Source of the DNA: Curtobacterium sp. UNCCL20
Lineage (GTDB): Bacteria > Actinomycetota > Actinomycetes > Actinomycetales > Microbacteriaceae
NCBI RefSeq assembly: GCF_900101675.1
Contig: NZ_FNKG01000003.1
Location: 367,609 to 431,608, forward strand
Length of the DNA stretch: 64,000 bases
Reading direction: 5' to 3'
In this document: positions 22,192 through 30,360 of the stretch, piece by piece
Layout of the letters: each line of letters begins with the position of its first letter
Position numbering within the stretch: position 1 is the stretch's first letter
Position numbers and translations under genes: made by a program
The notes under the pieces: generated by a model
Databases searched by the model: none
Told to the model about the DNA's origin: nothing
What the model saw: only the letters and a program-made list of their open reading frames with translations

Positions 22192-23475
22192 ATGTCCAGC
22201 TCCACCCCTCCCCACATCGACCAGCCGGTCGCGCCGGCCGAGCCCGCTCAGGCCCCCGTCCAGCACGGTGCCGGTGCGCACTCGGACGGCGGCTGGGACG
22301 CCCCGAAGGGCAAGGACATCCCCGTCCAGACCCGTTCGGAGCGTCCGCAGTCCGGCGACATCGACGCCTTCCCGACGGTGACCGGCCGCGAGGTGAACTG
22401 GAAGTTCGCACCCCTCGCGAAGCTCCAGCCGCTCCTCGACGGTGGTCTCGACGGTTCCGCCTACCCGTTCCTCGCCCGGCAGTCCGACGGCGCCGACGTC
22501 GAGTGGGGCCGGAGTGACGACCCCCGCGTCGGCACTGCGGGCCTGCCGGAGGACCGTGCGGCAGCCGCTGCCTGGACCGCTCGTGACGCCGTGCTGGCGA
22601 TCACGGTCAAGGCCACCGAGTCGCACGAGTTCATCACGCTGACCCGCTCCGACTTCGGCTCGCAGCCCCGCGCCGCCCACACGGTCATCACGGCCGAGGC
22701 GAACGCACAGGGCATCGTCGTGCTCGACAACCGCGGCACCGCACTCCTCAGCGAGAACATCGAGATCGTCGTGCAGGACAACGCCCGACTCACGGTCGTC
22801 AGCCTGCAGGACTGGGACGACGACGCTGTGCACGTGTCCACGCACTTCGCCGAGGTCGGCCGCGACGCCTTCCTCAAGCACGTCGTGGTCTCGCTCGGCG
22901 GTGACGTGATCCGCGTCAACCCGTCCACGCACCTCGGCGCCCAGGGTGCCGACACCGAGATGTACGGCGTGTACTTCGCCGACGCCGGGCAGTACATCGA
23001 GCAGCAGGTCTACGTGCACCACGACGCGCCGAACACGCGCGGTCGGGTCAACTACAAGGGCGCGCTGCAGGGGCAGGGTGCGCACACCGTCTGGATCGGC
23101 GACGTGCTCATCGGCCGCGCCGGCGACGGCACCGACTCGTACGAGCAGAACCGCAACCTGGTCCTCACCGACGGCACGCGCGCGGACAGCATCCCGAACC
23201 TCGAGATCGAGACCGGCAACATCGAGGGTGCCGGTCACGCCAGCGCCACCGGCCGCTTCGACGACGAGCATCTGTTCTACCTGCAGTCCCGCGGCATCCC
23301 GGAAGAGGAAGCACGCCGACTGGTCGTGCTCGGCTTCCTGGTCGAGGTGATCCAGAAGATCGGCGCACCCGAGCTCGAGGAGCGCCTCATCGCCGCGGTC
23401 GAGCAGGAGCTCGCCGAGGGCCGCACGGTCCTGGCCGCTCCCGCCGAGGGCGCACCGGCGGGAGCCACCTCCTGA
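22192..23475 (+). CDS. sufD: Fe-S cluster assembly protein SufD
   Basis: SufB paralogue that pairs with it in the SufBC2D scaffold. The 427-residue product has the beta-helix core with NPSTHLGAQGADTEMYGVYFAD, TRGRVNYKGALQGQGAHTVWIGDVLIG and the conserved C-terminal FYLQSRGIPEEEARRL. The start abuts the sufB stop; the stop overlaps the following ferredoxin start by one base (TGATG). Confidence 0.97.
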   Translation: MSSSTPPHIDQPVAPAEPAQAPVQHGAGAHSDGGWDAPKGKDIPVQTRSERPQSGDIDAFPTVTGREVNWKFAPLAKLQPLLDGGLDGSAYPFLARQSDGADVEWGRSDDPRVGTAGLPEDRAAAAAWTARDAVLAITVKATESHEFITLTRSDFGSQPRAAHTVITAEANAQGIVVLDNRGTALLSENIEIVVQDNARLTVVSLQDWDDDAVHVSTHFAEVGRDAFLKHVVVSLGGDVIRVNPSTHLGAQGADTEMYGVYFADAGQYIEQQVYVHHDAPNTRGRVNYKGALQGQGAHTVWIGDVLIGRAGDGTDSYEQNRNLVLTDGTRADSIPNLEIETGNIEGAGHASATGRFDDEHLFYLQSRGIPEEEARRLVVLGFLVEVIQKIGAPELEERLIAAVEQELAEGRTVLAAPAEGAPAGATS

Positions 23476-23801
23476 TGTCGACGAAGGTCTGTGCCGAGGC
23501 GGACATCGCGGTGGACAGCCCGATGCGCGCCGTGGTCGACGGCACCGCGGTCGCCATCGTGAAGGACTCCGCGGGCACCGTGCACGCCATCGGCGACACG
23601 TGCACCCACGGCGACATCTCCCTCGCCGAGGGCTTCATCGAGGGTGACACGCTGGAGTGCTGGGCCCACGGGTCCCGGTTCTCCCTCGCCACCGGCAAGC
23701 CGCAGAACTTCCCGGCGTACGAGCCCGTCCCGGTGTTCCGGGTCGAGGTCCGTGACGGCGAGGTCTACGTCGACGTGCACGACCCCGTCCCGGTCGACTG
23801 A
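23475..23801 (+). CDS. Rieske [2Fe-2S] ferredoxin of the suf operon
   Basis: Small soluble Rieske protein of 108 residues, similar to ferredoxin subunits of non-haem iron oxygenases. The cluster ligands are visible as Cys43-x-His45 and Cys62-x2-His65. It is a regular member of actinobacterial suf operons between sufD and sufC, probably supplying electrons during cluster assembly or receiving a cluster; the exact role is not settled. It is translationally coupled to sufD. Confidence 0.93.
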   Translation: MSTKVCAEADIAVDSPMRAVVDGTAVAIVKDSAGTVHAIGDTCTHGDISLAEGFIEGDTLECWAHGSRFSLATGKPQNFPAYEPVPVFRVEVRDGEVYVDVHDPVPVD

Positions 23802-23863
23802 GCACCGTCCCCACACACTTCCCGCGGCTGACGCCGCACCACAGCTGCAACCGAAGGAACGCA

Positions 23864-24631
23864 ATGTCCACTCTCGAAATCCGTGACCTCCAGGTCTCGA
23901 TCGACACCGATCAGGGCACCAAGGAGATCCTCAAGGGCGTCGACCTGACGATCAACGAGGGCGAGATCCACGCGATCATGGGGCCGAACGGCTCCGGCAA
24001 GTCCACCCTCGCCTACACGATCGCCGGGCACCCCCGCTACAACGTCGTCGGTGGCTCGATCACCCTCGACGGCGAGGACGTCCTCGCGATGAGCGTCGAC
24101 GAGCGTGCCCGCGCCGGCATGTTCCTCGCGATGCAGTACCCCGTCGAGATCCCGGGCGTCACGGTGTCGAACTTCCTCCGCACCGCCAAGACGGCGATCG
24201 ACGGCGAGGCTCCGGCGCTCCGCAGCTGGGTGAAGGACCTCCGCAAGTCGATGTCCGACCTCAAGATGGACTCGGCCTTCGCCGAGCGCAACGTCAACGA
24301 GGGCTTCTCCGGCGGCGAGAAGAAGCGCCACGAGATCATGCAGCTCGAGCTCCTCAAGCCGAAGTTCGCCGTCCTCGACGAGACCGACTCCGGCCTCGAC
24401 GTCGACGCGCTGAAGATCGTCTCCGAGGGCGTCAACCGTGCCAAGGCCTCGACCGGCCTCGGCGTGCTGCTCATCACGCACTACACGCGCATCCTCCGCT
24501 ACATCAAGCCGGACTTCGTGCACGTGTTCGTCGCGGGCAAGGTCGCCGAGCAGGGCGGCCCCGAGCTGGCCGAGCGCCTCGAGAACGAGGGCTACGACCG
24601 CTACGTGCAGGCCGCAGCGGCGGGCAACTGA
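23864..24631 (+). CDS. sufC: Fe-S assembly ATPase SufC
   Basis: ABC-type ATPase that drives conformational change of the SufBD scaffold. The 255-residue protein has Walker A GPNGSGKST (residues 40-48), the SufC-specific signature FSGGEKKRHEIMQ near 148, and Walker B with AVLDETDSGLDVDAL near 168. GAAGGAACGCA before the ATG gives a good ribosome binding site. The stop overlaps the sufT start (TGATG). Confidence 0.98.
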   Translation: MSTLEIRDLQVSIDTDQGTKEILKGVDLTINEGEIHAIMGPNGSGKSTLAYTIAGHPRYNVVGGSITLDGEDVLAMSVDERARAGMFLAMQYPVEIPGVTVSNFLRTAKTAIDGEAPALRSWVKDLRKSMSDLKMDSAFAERNVNEGFSGGEKKRHEIMQLELLKPKFAVLDETDSGLDVDALKIVSEGVNRAKASTGLGVLLITHYTRILRYIKPDFVHVFVAGKVAEQGGPELAERLENEGYDRYVQAAAAGN

Positions 24632-24960
24632 TGATCACGGCACTCGCACCGGACAAGTTCGACGAGGTCGTCGAGGGCCTCAAGGAGGTCCAGGACCCGG
24701 AACTCGGCGTCAACATCGTCGACCTCGGGCTCATCTACGACCTCGCCTGGGACGACGAGGCGACCGCACTCGTCATCAGCATGACGCTGACGAGCGCCGG
24801 CTGCCCGCTGACCGACGTCATCGAGGGTGACACCGCCAACGCGCTGGACGGCATCGTCGACGCGTTCCGGATCAACTGGGTCTGGATGCCGCCGTGGGGC
24901 CCGGAGCGGATCACCGACGACGGGCGCGAGATGATGCGCGCGCTCGGGTTCTCGATCTAG
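24631..24960 (+). CDS. sufT: SufT-like Fe-S assembly factor (MIP18/DUF59)
   Basis: 109-residue MIP18/DUF59 protein implicated in iron-sulfur maturation. It shows DPELGVNIVDLGLIYDL (residues 22-38) and the conserved cysteine in TSAGCPLTD (Cys58). It is coupled to sufC by a one-base overlap and closes the operon. Cysteine desulfurase SufS and SufU, often between sufC and this gene, are missing here and must be encoded elsewhere. Confidence 0.93.
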   Translation: MITALAPDKFDEVVEGLKEVQDPELGVNIVDLGLIYDLAWDDEATALVISMTLTSAGCPLTDVIEGDTANALDGIVDAFRINWVWMPPWGPERITDDGREMMRALGFSI

Positions 24961-24972
24961 TCGCGACCACAC

Positions 24973-25018
24973 ACGGACGGGAGGCGCGGTGCCAGCTGGC
25001 ACCGCGCCTCCCGTCCGT
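24973..25018. repeat. Perfect 46-bp GGAGGCGCG palindrome, suf operon terminator
   Basis: Perfect inverted repeat with the standard GGTGCCAGCTGGCACC core, 12 bp after the sufT stop. Its position makes it the likely end of the suf transcript. Confidence 0.85.
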
Positions 25019-25090
25019 CCGTGCGCCCCCGGGCGGCGCGGCGCGAGCGAGCCGAATACGTCACGCTCGGTGCCCGCCAGCCGCCTGTTG

Positions 25091-25211
25091 CGCCCGCTCG
25101 GCGCACGCCGGCGGCGTGTTGCGCCCGCTCGGTCCCCGCGCGTTGCGCCCGCTCGGCGCACGCCGGCGGCGCGTTCCGCCCGCTCGGTCCCCGCGCGTTG
25201 CGCCCGCTCGG
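25091..25211. repeat. Composite 55-bp tandem repeat
   Basis: Five copies of CGCCCGCTCGG start at 25091, 25122, 25146, 25177 and 25201, alternating 31 and 24 bp apart. The longer spacer contains CGCACGCCGGCGGCG, the shorter TCCCCGCGCGTT, so the true unit is 55 bp repeated about two and a half times. No gene is supported between sufT and bioY. Confidence 0.8.
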
Positions 25212-25229
25212 TCCGGGACGTGCCCTCCG

Positions 25230-25276
25230 CGCGCAGAACGGCCCCGCGCCGGACAGGTGCGGGGCCGTTCTGCGCG
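25230..25276. terminator. Terminator downstream of bioY
   Basis: Eighteen-base perfect stem (arms with GCAGAACGGCCCCGC) around an 11-base loop, six bases past the bioY stop on the minus strand. It probably also blocks transcription arriving from the suf side. Confidence 0.88.
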
Positions 25277-25282
25277 TGCGGG

Positions 25283-25882
25283 TCAGCGGCGGCCGACCAG
25301 CTTCCACGCGAGCGGCAGGACGCCCGCAGCGATGAGCGCCTTCGCGACACCGCCCACGATGAAGGGGTACAGGCCCGCGGCGAGGACCGACTGCACGTCG
25401 TTCGGGGCGCCGAGCTGCCCGAGGGCGACGGCGAGGTACGGCAGGCCGGTCACGAACGGGATCGCGCTGGCGGCCAGCATCGCCACTGCGGCGCGTCCGA
25501 CGTGCCGGTCCCAGTTCCGACGGGCGAGCCAGCCGACGAGCCCTGCGGCGGGGATGAACCCGATCACGTAGCCGAAGCTCGGCAGCGCGAGGGCCTGCAG
25601 GCCACCCTGCATGTCGGCGAAGAACGGGGCACCGGCGAGACCGGCGACGGCGTACACGAGCAGCGAGAGCATGCCGCGGCGGGCACCGAGGGTCGCACCG
25701 ACGAGCACGACGGCCAGGGTCTGCCCGGTGATCGGCACCGGCCACATCGGCACCTCGACCTGCGCCATGGCGGCGGTGAACAGCGCGCCTCCGGCGATCA
25801 GGGCGGCGTCGGTGGCCAGGCCGTGGGTGCGCAGACGGTCGGCGAGGACTGCGCGGGGAGCGAACCCGGTGGCGTTCGTCAT
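25283..25882 (-). CDS. bioY: Biotin transporter substrate-binding subunit BioY
   Basis: BioY is the membrane S-component that captures biotin for an ECF transporter. The 199-residue protein has about six membrane helices and the family motif PMWPVPITGQTLAVVLVGATLGARRG (ending near residue 70). The ATG was chosen because AGGAGA lies four bases upstream. bioM and bioN are not adjacent, so BioY works alone or with a shared energising module. Its leader can form alternative hairpins. Confidence 0.94.
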   Translation of the reverse strand: MTNATGFAPRAVLADRLRTHGLATDAALIAGGALFTAAMAQVEVPMWPVPITGQTLAVVLVGATLGARRGMLSLLVYAVAGLAGAPFFADMQGGLQALALPSFGYVIGFIPAAGLVGWLARRNWDRHVGRAAVAMLAASAIPFVTGLPYLAVALGQLGAPNDVQSVLAAGLYPFIVGGVAKALIAAGVLPLAWKLVGRR

Positions 25883-25939
25883 GGATTCTCCTAGAATGGA
25901 CTGCTGGTCCCGTTCGGGACCATCGGTCCCGTCAGCGTA
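25883..25939 (-). promoter_or_regulatory. bioY promoter and structured leader
   Basis: On the minus strand TACGCT (complement of 25934-25939) is a likely -10, so the mRNA would start near 25927. The leader contains GGTCCCG/CGGGACC half-sites at 25906-25912, 25915-25921 and 25925-25931 in alternating orientation, so the middle one can pair with either neighbour. Nearer the ATG, ATTCT and AGAAT flank the AGG of the ribosome binding site. This could be an operator or an RNA switch controlling biotin uptake. Confidence 0.45.
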
Positions 25940-25997
25940 GCGGTGCACCTCCCGCACACACCGTTGTGCACATCCACCAACTGATTGGACGTCTGCT

Positions 25998-27596
25998 GTG
26001 CTTGCCGTGCACGAACTCGAGATCCGCGTCGGGGCTCGCCTCCTGATGGAGGACGTCTCCTTCCGCGTCGAGAAGGGCGACAAGATCGGACTCGTCGGCC
26101 GGAACGGCGCGGGGAAGACCACGATGACCAAGGCGTTGGCGGGGGAGTCCCAGCCCACCGGCGGCAAGATCGAGCGTTCCGGCGAGATCGGCTACCTGCC
26201 GCAGGACCCGCGTTCGGGCAACCCCGAGGACACCGCCCGCAAGCGCATCCTCGACGCCCGTGGGCTCGGCGAGCTGGTGGAGGGCATCCGCCAGGCCACG
26301 CTCGACATGGCGAGCGACGACCCCGCCGTGGCCGAGAAGGCGATGCGCCGGTACAGCCGCCTCGACGACCAGTTCAACGCCCTCGGCGGGTACGCGGCCG
26401 AGGCCGAGGCGGCCTCGATCGCGTCGAACCTCAAGCTGCCGGACCGCATCCTCGACCAGCAGCTGAAGACCCTGTCCGGTGGTCAGCGCCGCCGCATCGA
26501 GCTCGCGCGGATCCTGTTCTCGGACGCCGAGACGATGATCCTCGACGAGCCGACCAACCACCTCGACGCCGACTCGGTGGTCTGGCTGCGCGAGCACCTG
26601 AAGACGTACCCGGGCGGCGTGATCATCATCTCCCACGACGTCGAACTCGTCGACGAGGTCGTGAACCGCGTCTTCTACCTCGACGCGAACCGCCAGTCGA
26701 TCGACGTCTACAACATGGGCTGGAAGCTCTACCAGCGGCAGCGCGCCGCCGACGAGGAGCGTCGTCGCAAGGAACGTGCGAACGCCGAGAAGAAGGCCGC
26801 CACCCTCAAGGACCAGGCAGCGCGGTTCGGGGCGAAGGCGTCGAAGGCCGCCGCCGCGCACCAGATGGTCGCCCGTGCGGACAAGCTGCTCGCCGGCCTC
26901 GAGGACGAGCGCGTCGCCGACCGCGTCGCGAAGCTGCGCTTCCCGACGCCGGTGCCCTGCGGTCGGACGCCGCTGATGGCCGAGGGACTCTCGAAGTCCT
27001 ACGGGTCGCTCGAGATCTTCGCGGGTGTCGACCTGGCGATCGACCGCGGTTCGCGTGTCGTCATCCTCGGGTTCAACGGCGCCGGCAAGACGACGCTGCT
27101 CCGCATCCTCGCGGGCGCGGACAAGCCGGACACGGGTGAGATCCTGCCGGGCCACGGGTTGCGCATCGGCTACTACGCCCAGGAGCACGAGAACATCGAC
27201 GTCAACCGCACCGTCATCGAGAACATGGTGTCGGCGTCGACGGAGCTCAACGAGACCGAGGCGCGACGTGTGCTCGGCTCGTTCCTGTTCACCGGTGACG
27301 ACGGCTACAAGAAGGCCGGCGTGCTCTCCGGTGGTGAGAAGACCCGCCTGTCCCTCGCGATGATCGTGGTCTCCGGCGCGAACGTGCTGCTGCTCGACGA
27401 GCCGACGAACAACCTCGACCCCGCGTCGCGCGAGGAGATCCTCGGTGCGCTGGCGGGCTACGAGGGTGCCGTGGTGCTCGTCTCGCACGACGCCGGCGCG
27501 GTCGAGGCGCTCAACCCGGAGCGTGTCCTGCTGCTGCCGGACGGCACCGAGGACCACTGGAACAAGGACTACGCGGAGCTCATCGAGCTCGCGTGA
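25998..27596 (+). CDS. ABC-F family ATPase
   Basis: Soluble protein with two ABC cassettes and no membrane part, 532 residues; such ABC-F proteins act on the ribosome as translation factors or antibiotic-protection proteins. Walker A motifs are GRNGAGKTT (residues 34-42) and GFNGAGKTT (near 355); signatures are LSGGQRRRIELA and LSGGEKTRLSLA; both cassettes have DEPTN. A charged linker rich in Lys, Ala and Arg joins them (about 240-310). It starts with GTG and is divergent from bioY. Nothing indicates a resistance role over a housekeeping one. Confidence 0.92.
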   Translation: MLAVHELEIRVGARLLMEDVSFRVEKGDKIGLVGRNGAGKTTMTKALAGESQPTGGKIERSGEIGYLPQDPRSGNPEDTARKRILDARGLGELVEGIRQATLDMASDDPAVAEKAMRRYSRLDDQFNALGGYAAEAEAASIASNLKLPDRILDQQLKTLSGGQRRRIELARILFSDAETMILDEPTNHLDADSVVWLREHLKTYPGGVIIISHDVELVDEVVNRVFYLDANRQSIDVYNMGWKLYQRQRAADEERRRKERANAEKKAATLKDQAARFGAKASKAAAAHQMVARADKLLAGLEDERVADRVAKLRFPTPVPCGRTPLMAEGLSKSYGSLEIFAGVDLAIDRGSRVVILGFNGAGKTTLLRILAGADKPDTGEILPGHGLRIGYYAQEHENIDVNRTVIENMVSASTELNETEARRVLGSFLFTGDDGYKKAGVLSGGEKTRLSLAMIVVSGANVLLLDEPTNNLDPASREEILGALAGYEGAVVLVSHDAGAVEALNPERVLLLPDGTEDHWNKDYAELIELA

Positions 27597-27645
27597 CGCG
27601 CGCGGCGCCTCGCGTGACGCGCGTGGTGCGCGTGGTGCGCTGAGT

Positions 27646-27689
27646 CGGACTGGAGGCGCGTGGCGGGTTCGCCACGCGCCCCCAGTCCG
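27646..27689. repeat. GGAGGCGCG palindrome between convergent genes
   Basis: Twenty-base arms with a single mismatch around a GGTT loop, core GCGTGGCG/CGCCACGC. It lies between the convergent ABC-F and SURF1 genes and can terminate both. Confidence 0.8.
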
Positions 27690-27728
27690 TCCGCTGGGTG
27701 CGCCATCGACCGGTGTGGCGGCGCTGGG

Positions 27729-28736
27729 TCAGCGGCGGGACGCGAGCAGCTCGTCCTCGATCTCGGCGTCCGTCTTCGGCTTGGCGTCCTTGCGGCGCTG
27801 TCGCTCGAGGGCGCGCTCGCGCTCTTCCGGGTCGTCCTGGTTGAGGTTCCGGTACTCCTGCACCATCAGGTAGGCGAGGAACCCGAACCCGCCGGCGGCG
27901 AACATGAACCACTGGATGAAGTAGCTGAGGTGCAGGCCGGTGTCAGCCGTGGGGCGGTCCCAGCCGAGCGGTCGTGCTTCGGCCGGTGCCGGGGACTCGG
28001 AGGCGAGCTGCCCGTACCCGCCGGTGTAGATCGGCGGGTCGACCTTCTTCGCGACGTCGGACAGCGTCACCGACTGCACCTGGTCGGTGTGTGCGGGGTC
28101 CGTGCGTCCGGGGATGCGCGGCTCGCTCTGCTGCAGCCGGACGATCGCGGTGACCTCGCCCGACGGCGGAGCGGGGACGTGGTCGGGGGCGTCCTGCCGG
28201 TTGCCGGTGGGCACCCAGCCGCGGTCGACGACGAACGCACGGCCGTCGGCGGTGACGAGGGGCGTCAGGACCTCGAACCCGGGCTGCCCGTTGTGCACGC
28301 GGTTGCGCACGAGCAGTTGGTCGTCGACGTCGTAGCGGCCGGTGACGCTGACCCGGAGCCAGGTCTTCGAGTCGTCCCAGCTGCCGGCGCTCGGCAGCGC
28401 CCGGTCGAGCGGGACCGGGGTGTGCTCGTAGTTCTGCGCGACCTGCTCGTTCTGGCGGACAGCCTCGTTCCGGCGGTCCCACTGCCACATGCCGAACAGC
28501 GTGCAGACGATGGCGAACGCGACGGCGATCGCGAAGTAGCCGAGCCAGCGCCGACTGTTGACGAACCGCCAGCCGACGAAGGGCTCGTCCGGGTCGCGGT
28601 CGTCGCCGTGCACGCTGCCGGCGTCGTCCGGGCTGGAGCCCGCTGCGCCGTTTCGTCGAGACGCTGCCGCCGCCCGGGCCAGTTTCTGGGCGTGGCGCCG
28701 GCCGTACCGGGAGGTCGGGTCGAACTGGTCGTTCAC
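27729..28736 (-). CDS. SURF1-family cytochrome oxidase assembly protein
   Basis: SURF1 proteins help insert haem A into cytochrome c oxidase. The 335-residue product has the typical layout: a membrane helix at about 65-85 (YFAIAVAFAIVCTLFGMWQW, followed by basic residues), a large outside domain with LLVRNR and FVVDRGWVP, and a second helix near 285-305 (YFIQWFMFAAGGFGFLAYLM). The N-terminus is long and charged. The GTG overlaps the upstream stop (GTGA). It fits functionally with ctaA and ctaB. Confidence 0.92.
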   Translation of the reverse strand: MNDQFDPTSRYGRRHAQKLARAAAASRRNGAAGSSPDDAGSVHGDDRDPDEPFVGWRFVNSRRWLGYFAIAVAFAIVCTLFGMWQWDRRNEAVRQNEQVAQNYEHTPVPLDRALPSAGSWDDSKTWLRVSVTGRYDVDDQLLVRNRVHNGQPGFEVLTPLVTADGRAFVVDRGWVPTGNRQDAPDHVPAPPSGEVTAIVRLQQSEPRIPGRTDPAHTDQVQSVTLSDVAKKVDPPIYTGGYGQLASESPAPAEARPLGWDRPTADTGLHLSYFIQWFMFAAGGFGFLAYLMVQEYRNLNQDDPEERERALERQRRKDAKPKTDAEIEDELLASRR

Positions 28737-29041
28737 CGACGCTCACCGGCCGCGCGCACACCGACGTCGTTCTTCGGGGTGTCGGCCGGGTCGCGTTCGT
28801 CGTCGAGTCGGTCGACGTCCTCGTGCATGCCGGTCACGCGCACCGGGAAGGACCGGGAGCGGAGGTAGTCGGCGAGGAAGTCACGGTGCTCGTCGCACGC
28901 GGCCCAGATCTTGACGCGGTCGATCGAGTGGATGCGGGGGTTCCGCCAGTTGATGCGCCACGCAGCCGTCGTGACGCAGCCGGCACGCGAGCAGACCGGG
29001 GTCGAGCCCGGCTCGGTGAACAGGTCGAACGTGGCACCCAT
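28733..29041 (-). CDS. Conserved hypothetical protein (SRAGC/WRNPRIHS type)
   Basis: Short protein of 102 residues whose conserved-looking core is CSRAGCVTTAAWRINWRNPRIHS followed by KIWAACDEH, with three cysteines and a histidine that could bind a metal. I recall similar proteins widely in Microbacteriaceae but know no function. The ATG start overlaps the upstream stop by one base (TGATG) and the stop overlaps the SURF1 start, so all three genes form one operon. Confidence 0.8.
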   Translation of the reverse strand: MGATFDLFTEPGSTPVCSRAGCVTTAAWRINWRNPRIHSIDRVKIWAACDEHRDFLADYLRSRSFPVRVTGMHEDVDRLDDERDPADTPKNDVGVRAAGERR

Positions 29042-29460
29042 CAGCGACGGCCCCACACGCGGGACCGGTCACCGTTGCGCTGCCACTCTTCCTGGGCGTG
29101 CTGGGCTTCCTCGCGCAGGCGGTCCTGCTCGGCACGGTAGGCCTCGGCCCGGGCGTCCTCCTGCTGTTCGCGGAGGTTCGGGTCGACGGCGTCGTAGAGC
29201 TGGATCGAGCCGGCGGGGGAGACCATGTCGCTCTCCTGGTGGTTGCCCGCGTTCGCGATGACGACCGCCACCCAGGGGATCACCCCAGCCAGGACGATCG
29301 GGATCACCGCCAGCCAGGTGTGCCACGTGGACCACACCAGGACCGCTCCGACGAAGAAGACCACACGGACTGCCATCTGCCAGACGTAGCGGGACAGGCG
29401 GTGCGCGCGATCCTGCTCCGGTGAGTCCGGGAGGGACGTGATGCTGTGCGTCGTCTTCAT
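29041..29460 (-). CDS. DUF3099 membrane protein
   Basis: Protein of 139 residues with the DUF3099 pattern: SITSLPDSPEQDRAHRLSRY at the N-terminus, two membrane helices (about 28-46 and 49-69) and a charged, Glu/Arg-rich C-terminal coiled region. Function unknown; the family is actinobacterial. The ATG is supported by the GAGGAAAG site upstream and by TAGGCT (-10) 29 bp ahead. First gene of the three-gene minus-strand operon ending with SURF1. Confidence 0.85.
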   Translation of the reverse strand: MKTTHSITSLPDSPEQDRAHRLSRYVWQMAVRVVFFVGAVLVWSTWHTWLAVIPIVLAGVIPWVAVVIANAGNHQESDMVSPAGSIQLYDAVDPNLREQQEDARAEAYRAEQDRLREEAQHAQEEWQRNGDRSRVWGRR

Positions 29461-29488
29461 CCGATGTTCTTTCCTCTGCCCAGGGTCC

Positions 29489-29494
29489 AGCCTA
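29489..29494 (-). promoter_or_regulatory. -10 box of the DUF3099-SURF1 operon
   Basis: TAGGCT on the minus strand. The transcript would start near 29482 and carry a 22-nt leader with a GAGGAAAG ribosome binding site. Confidence 0.5.
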
Positions 29495-29554
29495 AGCCCG
29501 ACCACCGACAGATGTGAGCAGCACGCGGGGGACCGGTGCGGCTATCGGCTCGGG

Positions 29555-29560
29555 TACGCT
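29555..29560 (+). promoter_or_regulatory. -10 box of fabG
   Basis: TACGCT, preceded by CGGG. Start near 29567 would leave a 60-nt leader ending in GGAG before the fabG ATG. Confidence 0.45.
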
Positions 29561-29627
29561 CGTCCGGGCGTGTCCGACCGGCCTCTGGCACCGGCGCGCC
29601 GTGCACCCCACACCGAACGGAGCGACC

Positions 29628-30341
29628 ATGAGCACCCCCCGTACCGTCCTCATCACCGGCGGCAACCGCGGCATCGGCCGAGCCCTCGCGGAGCGCTTCG
29701 TCGCCGACGGCCACCGCGTCGCGGTCACGTCCCGCAGCGGTCAGGGCGGCCCCGAGGGTGCACTCACGGTCCAGGCCGACATCACGGACACCGCCTCGGT
29801 GGACGCAGCCTTCACGCAGGTCGAGGCCGAGCTCGGCCCCGTCGAGGTCCTCGTCGCCAACGCCGGCGTGACGAACGACCAGCTGCTGCTCCGCATGTCC
29901 GAGGAGGACTTCACGAGCGTCATCGACACCAACCTCACCGGCACCTTCCGGGTCGTCAAGCGCGCCACGAAGGGCATGATGAAGGCGAAGTTCGGCCGCA
30001 TCGTGCTCATGTCGAGCGTCGTGGGTGCCTACGGTCAGGTCGGCCAGGTCAACTACGCGTCGTCGAAGGCCGCCCTGGTCGGGATGGCCCGCTCGATCAC
30101 CCGGGAGCTCGGTTCGCGCGGCATCACCGCGAACGTCGTCGCCCCGGGCTTCATCCAGACCGACATGACGGCGGCGTTGCCCGAGGAACTGCAGGCCGAG
30201 TTCAAGAAGCAGATCCCCGCGGCCCGCTACGGCACCGTCGACGACGTCGCGGACGCCACGCTGTTCCTGGCCGGCGACGGCGCGGGCTACATCTCCGGCG
30301 CGGTCGTGCCGGTCGACGGCGGCCTCGGCATGGGGCACTGA
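29628..30341 (+). CDS. fabG: 3-oxoacyl-ACP reductase, SDR family
   Basis: Short-chain dehydrogenase of 237 residues resembling FabG, which reduces 3-oxoacyl-ACP with NADPH in fatty acid synthesis. Visible are GGNRGIG (11-17), NAG near 84, catalytic Ser in MSSVVG and YxxxK in YASSK near 150, and the C-terminal ISGAVVPVDGGLGMGH. The ATG was chosen because GGAG lies seven bases upstream. The actinobacterial homologue MabA/FabG1 normally sits beside inhA; here it stands alone, so a different substrate is possible. Confidence 0.88.
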   Translation: MSTPRTVLITGGNRGIGRALAERFVADGHRVAVTSRSGQGGPEGALTVQADITDTASVDAAFTQVEAELGPVEVLVANAGVTNDQLLLRMSEEDFTSVIDTNLTGTFRVVKRATKGMMKAKFGRIVLMSSVVGAYGQVGQVNYASSKAALVGMARSITRELGSRGITANVVAPGFIQTDMTAALPEELQAEFKKQIPAARYGTVDDVADATLFLAGDGAGYISGAVVPVDGGLGMGH

Positions 30342-30360
30342 CCACGCCGCTGCGGTGGCG

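Noticed and set aside
25091..25211. CRISPR array
   Set aside because: The repeat period alternates 31/24, spacers are themselves repeated, and no cas gene is present.
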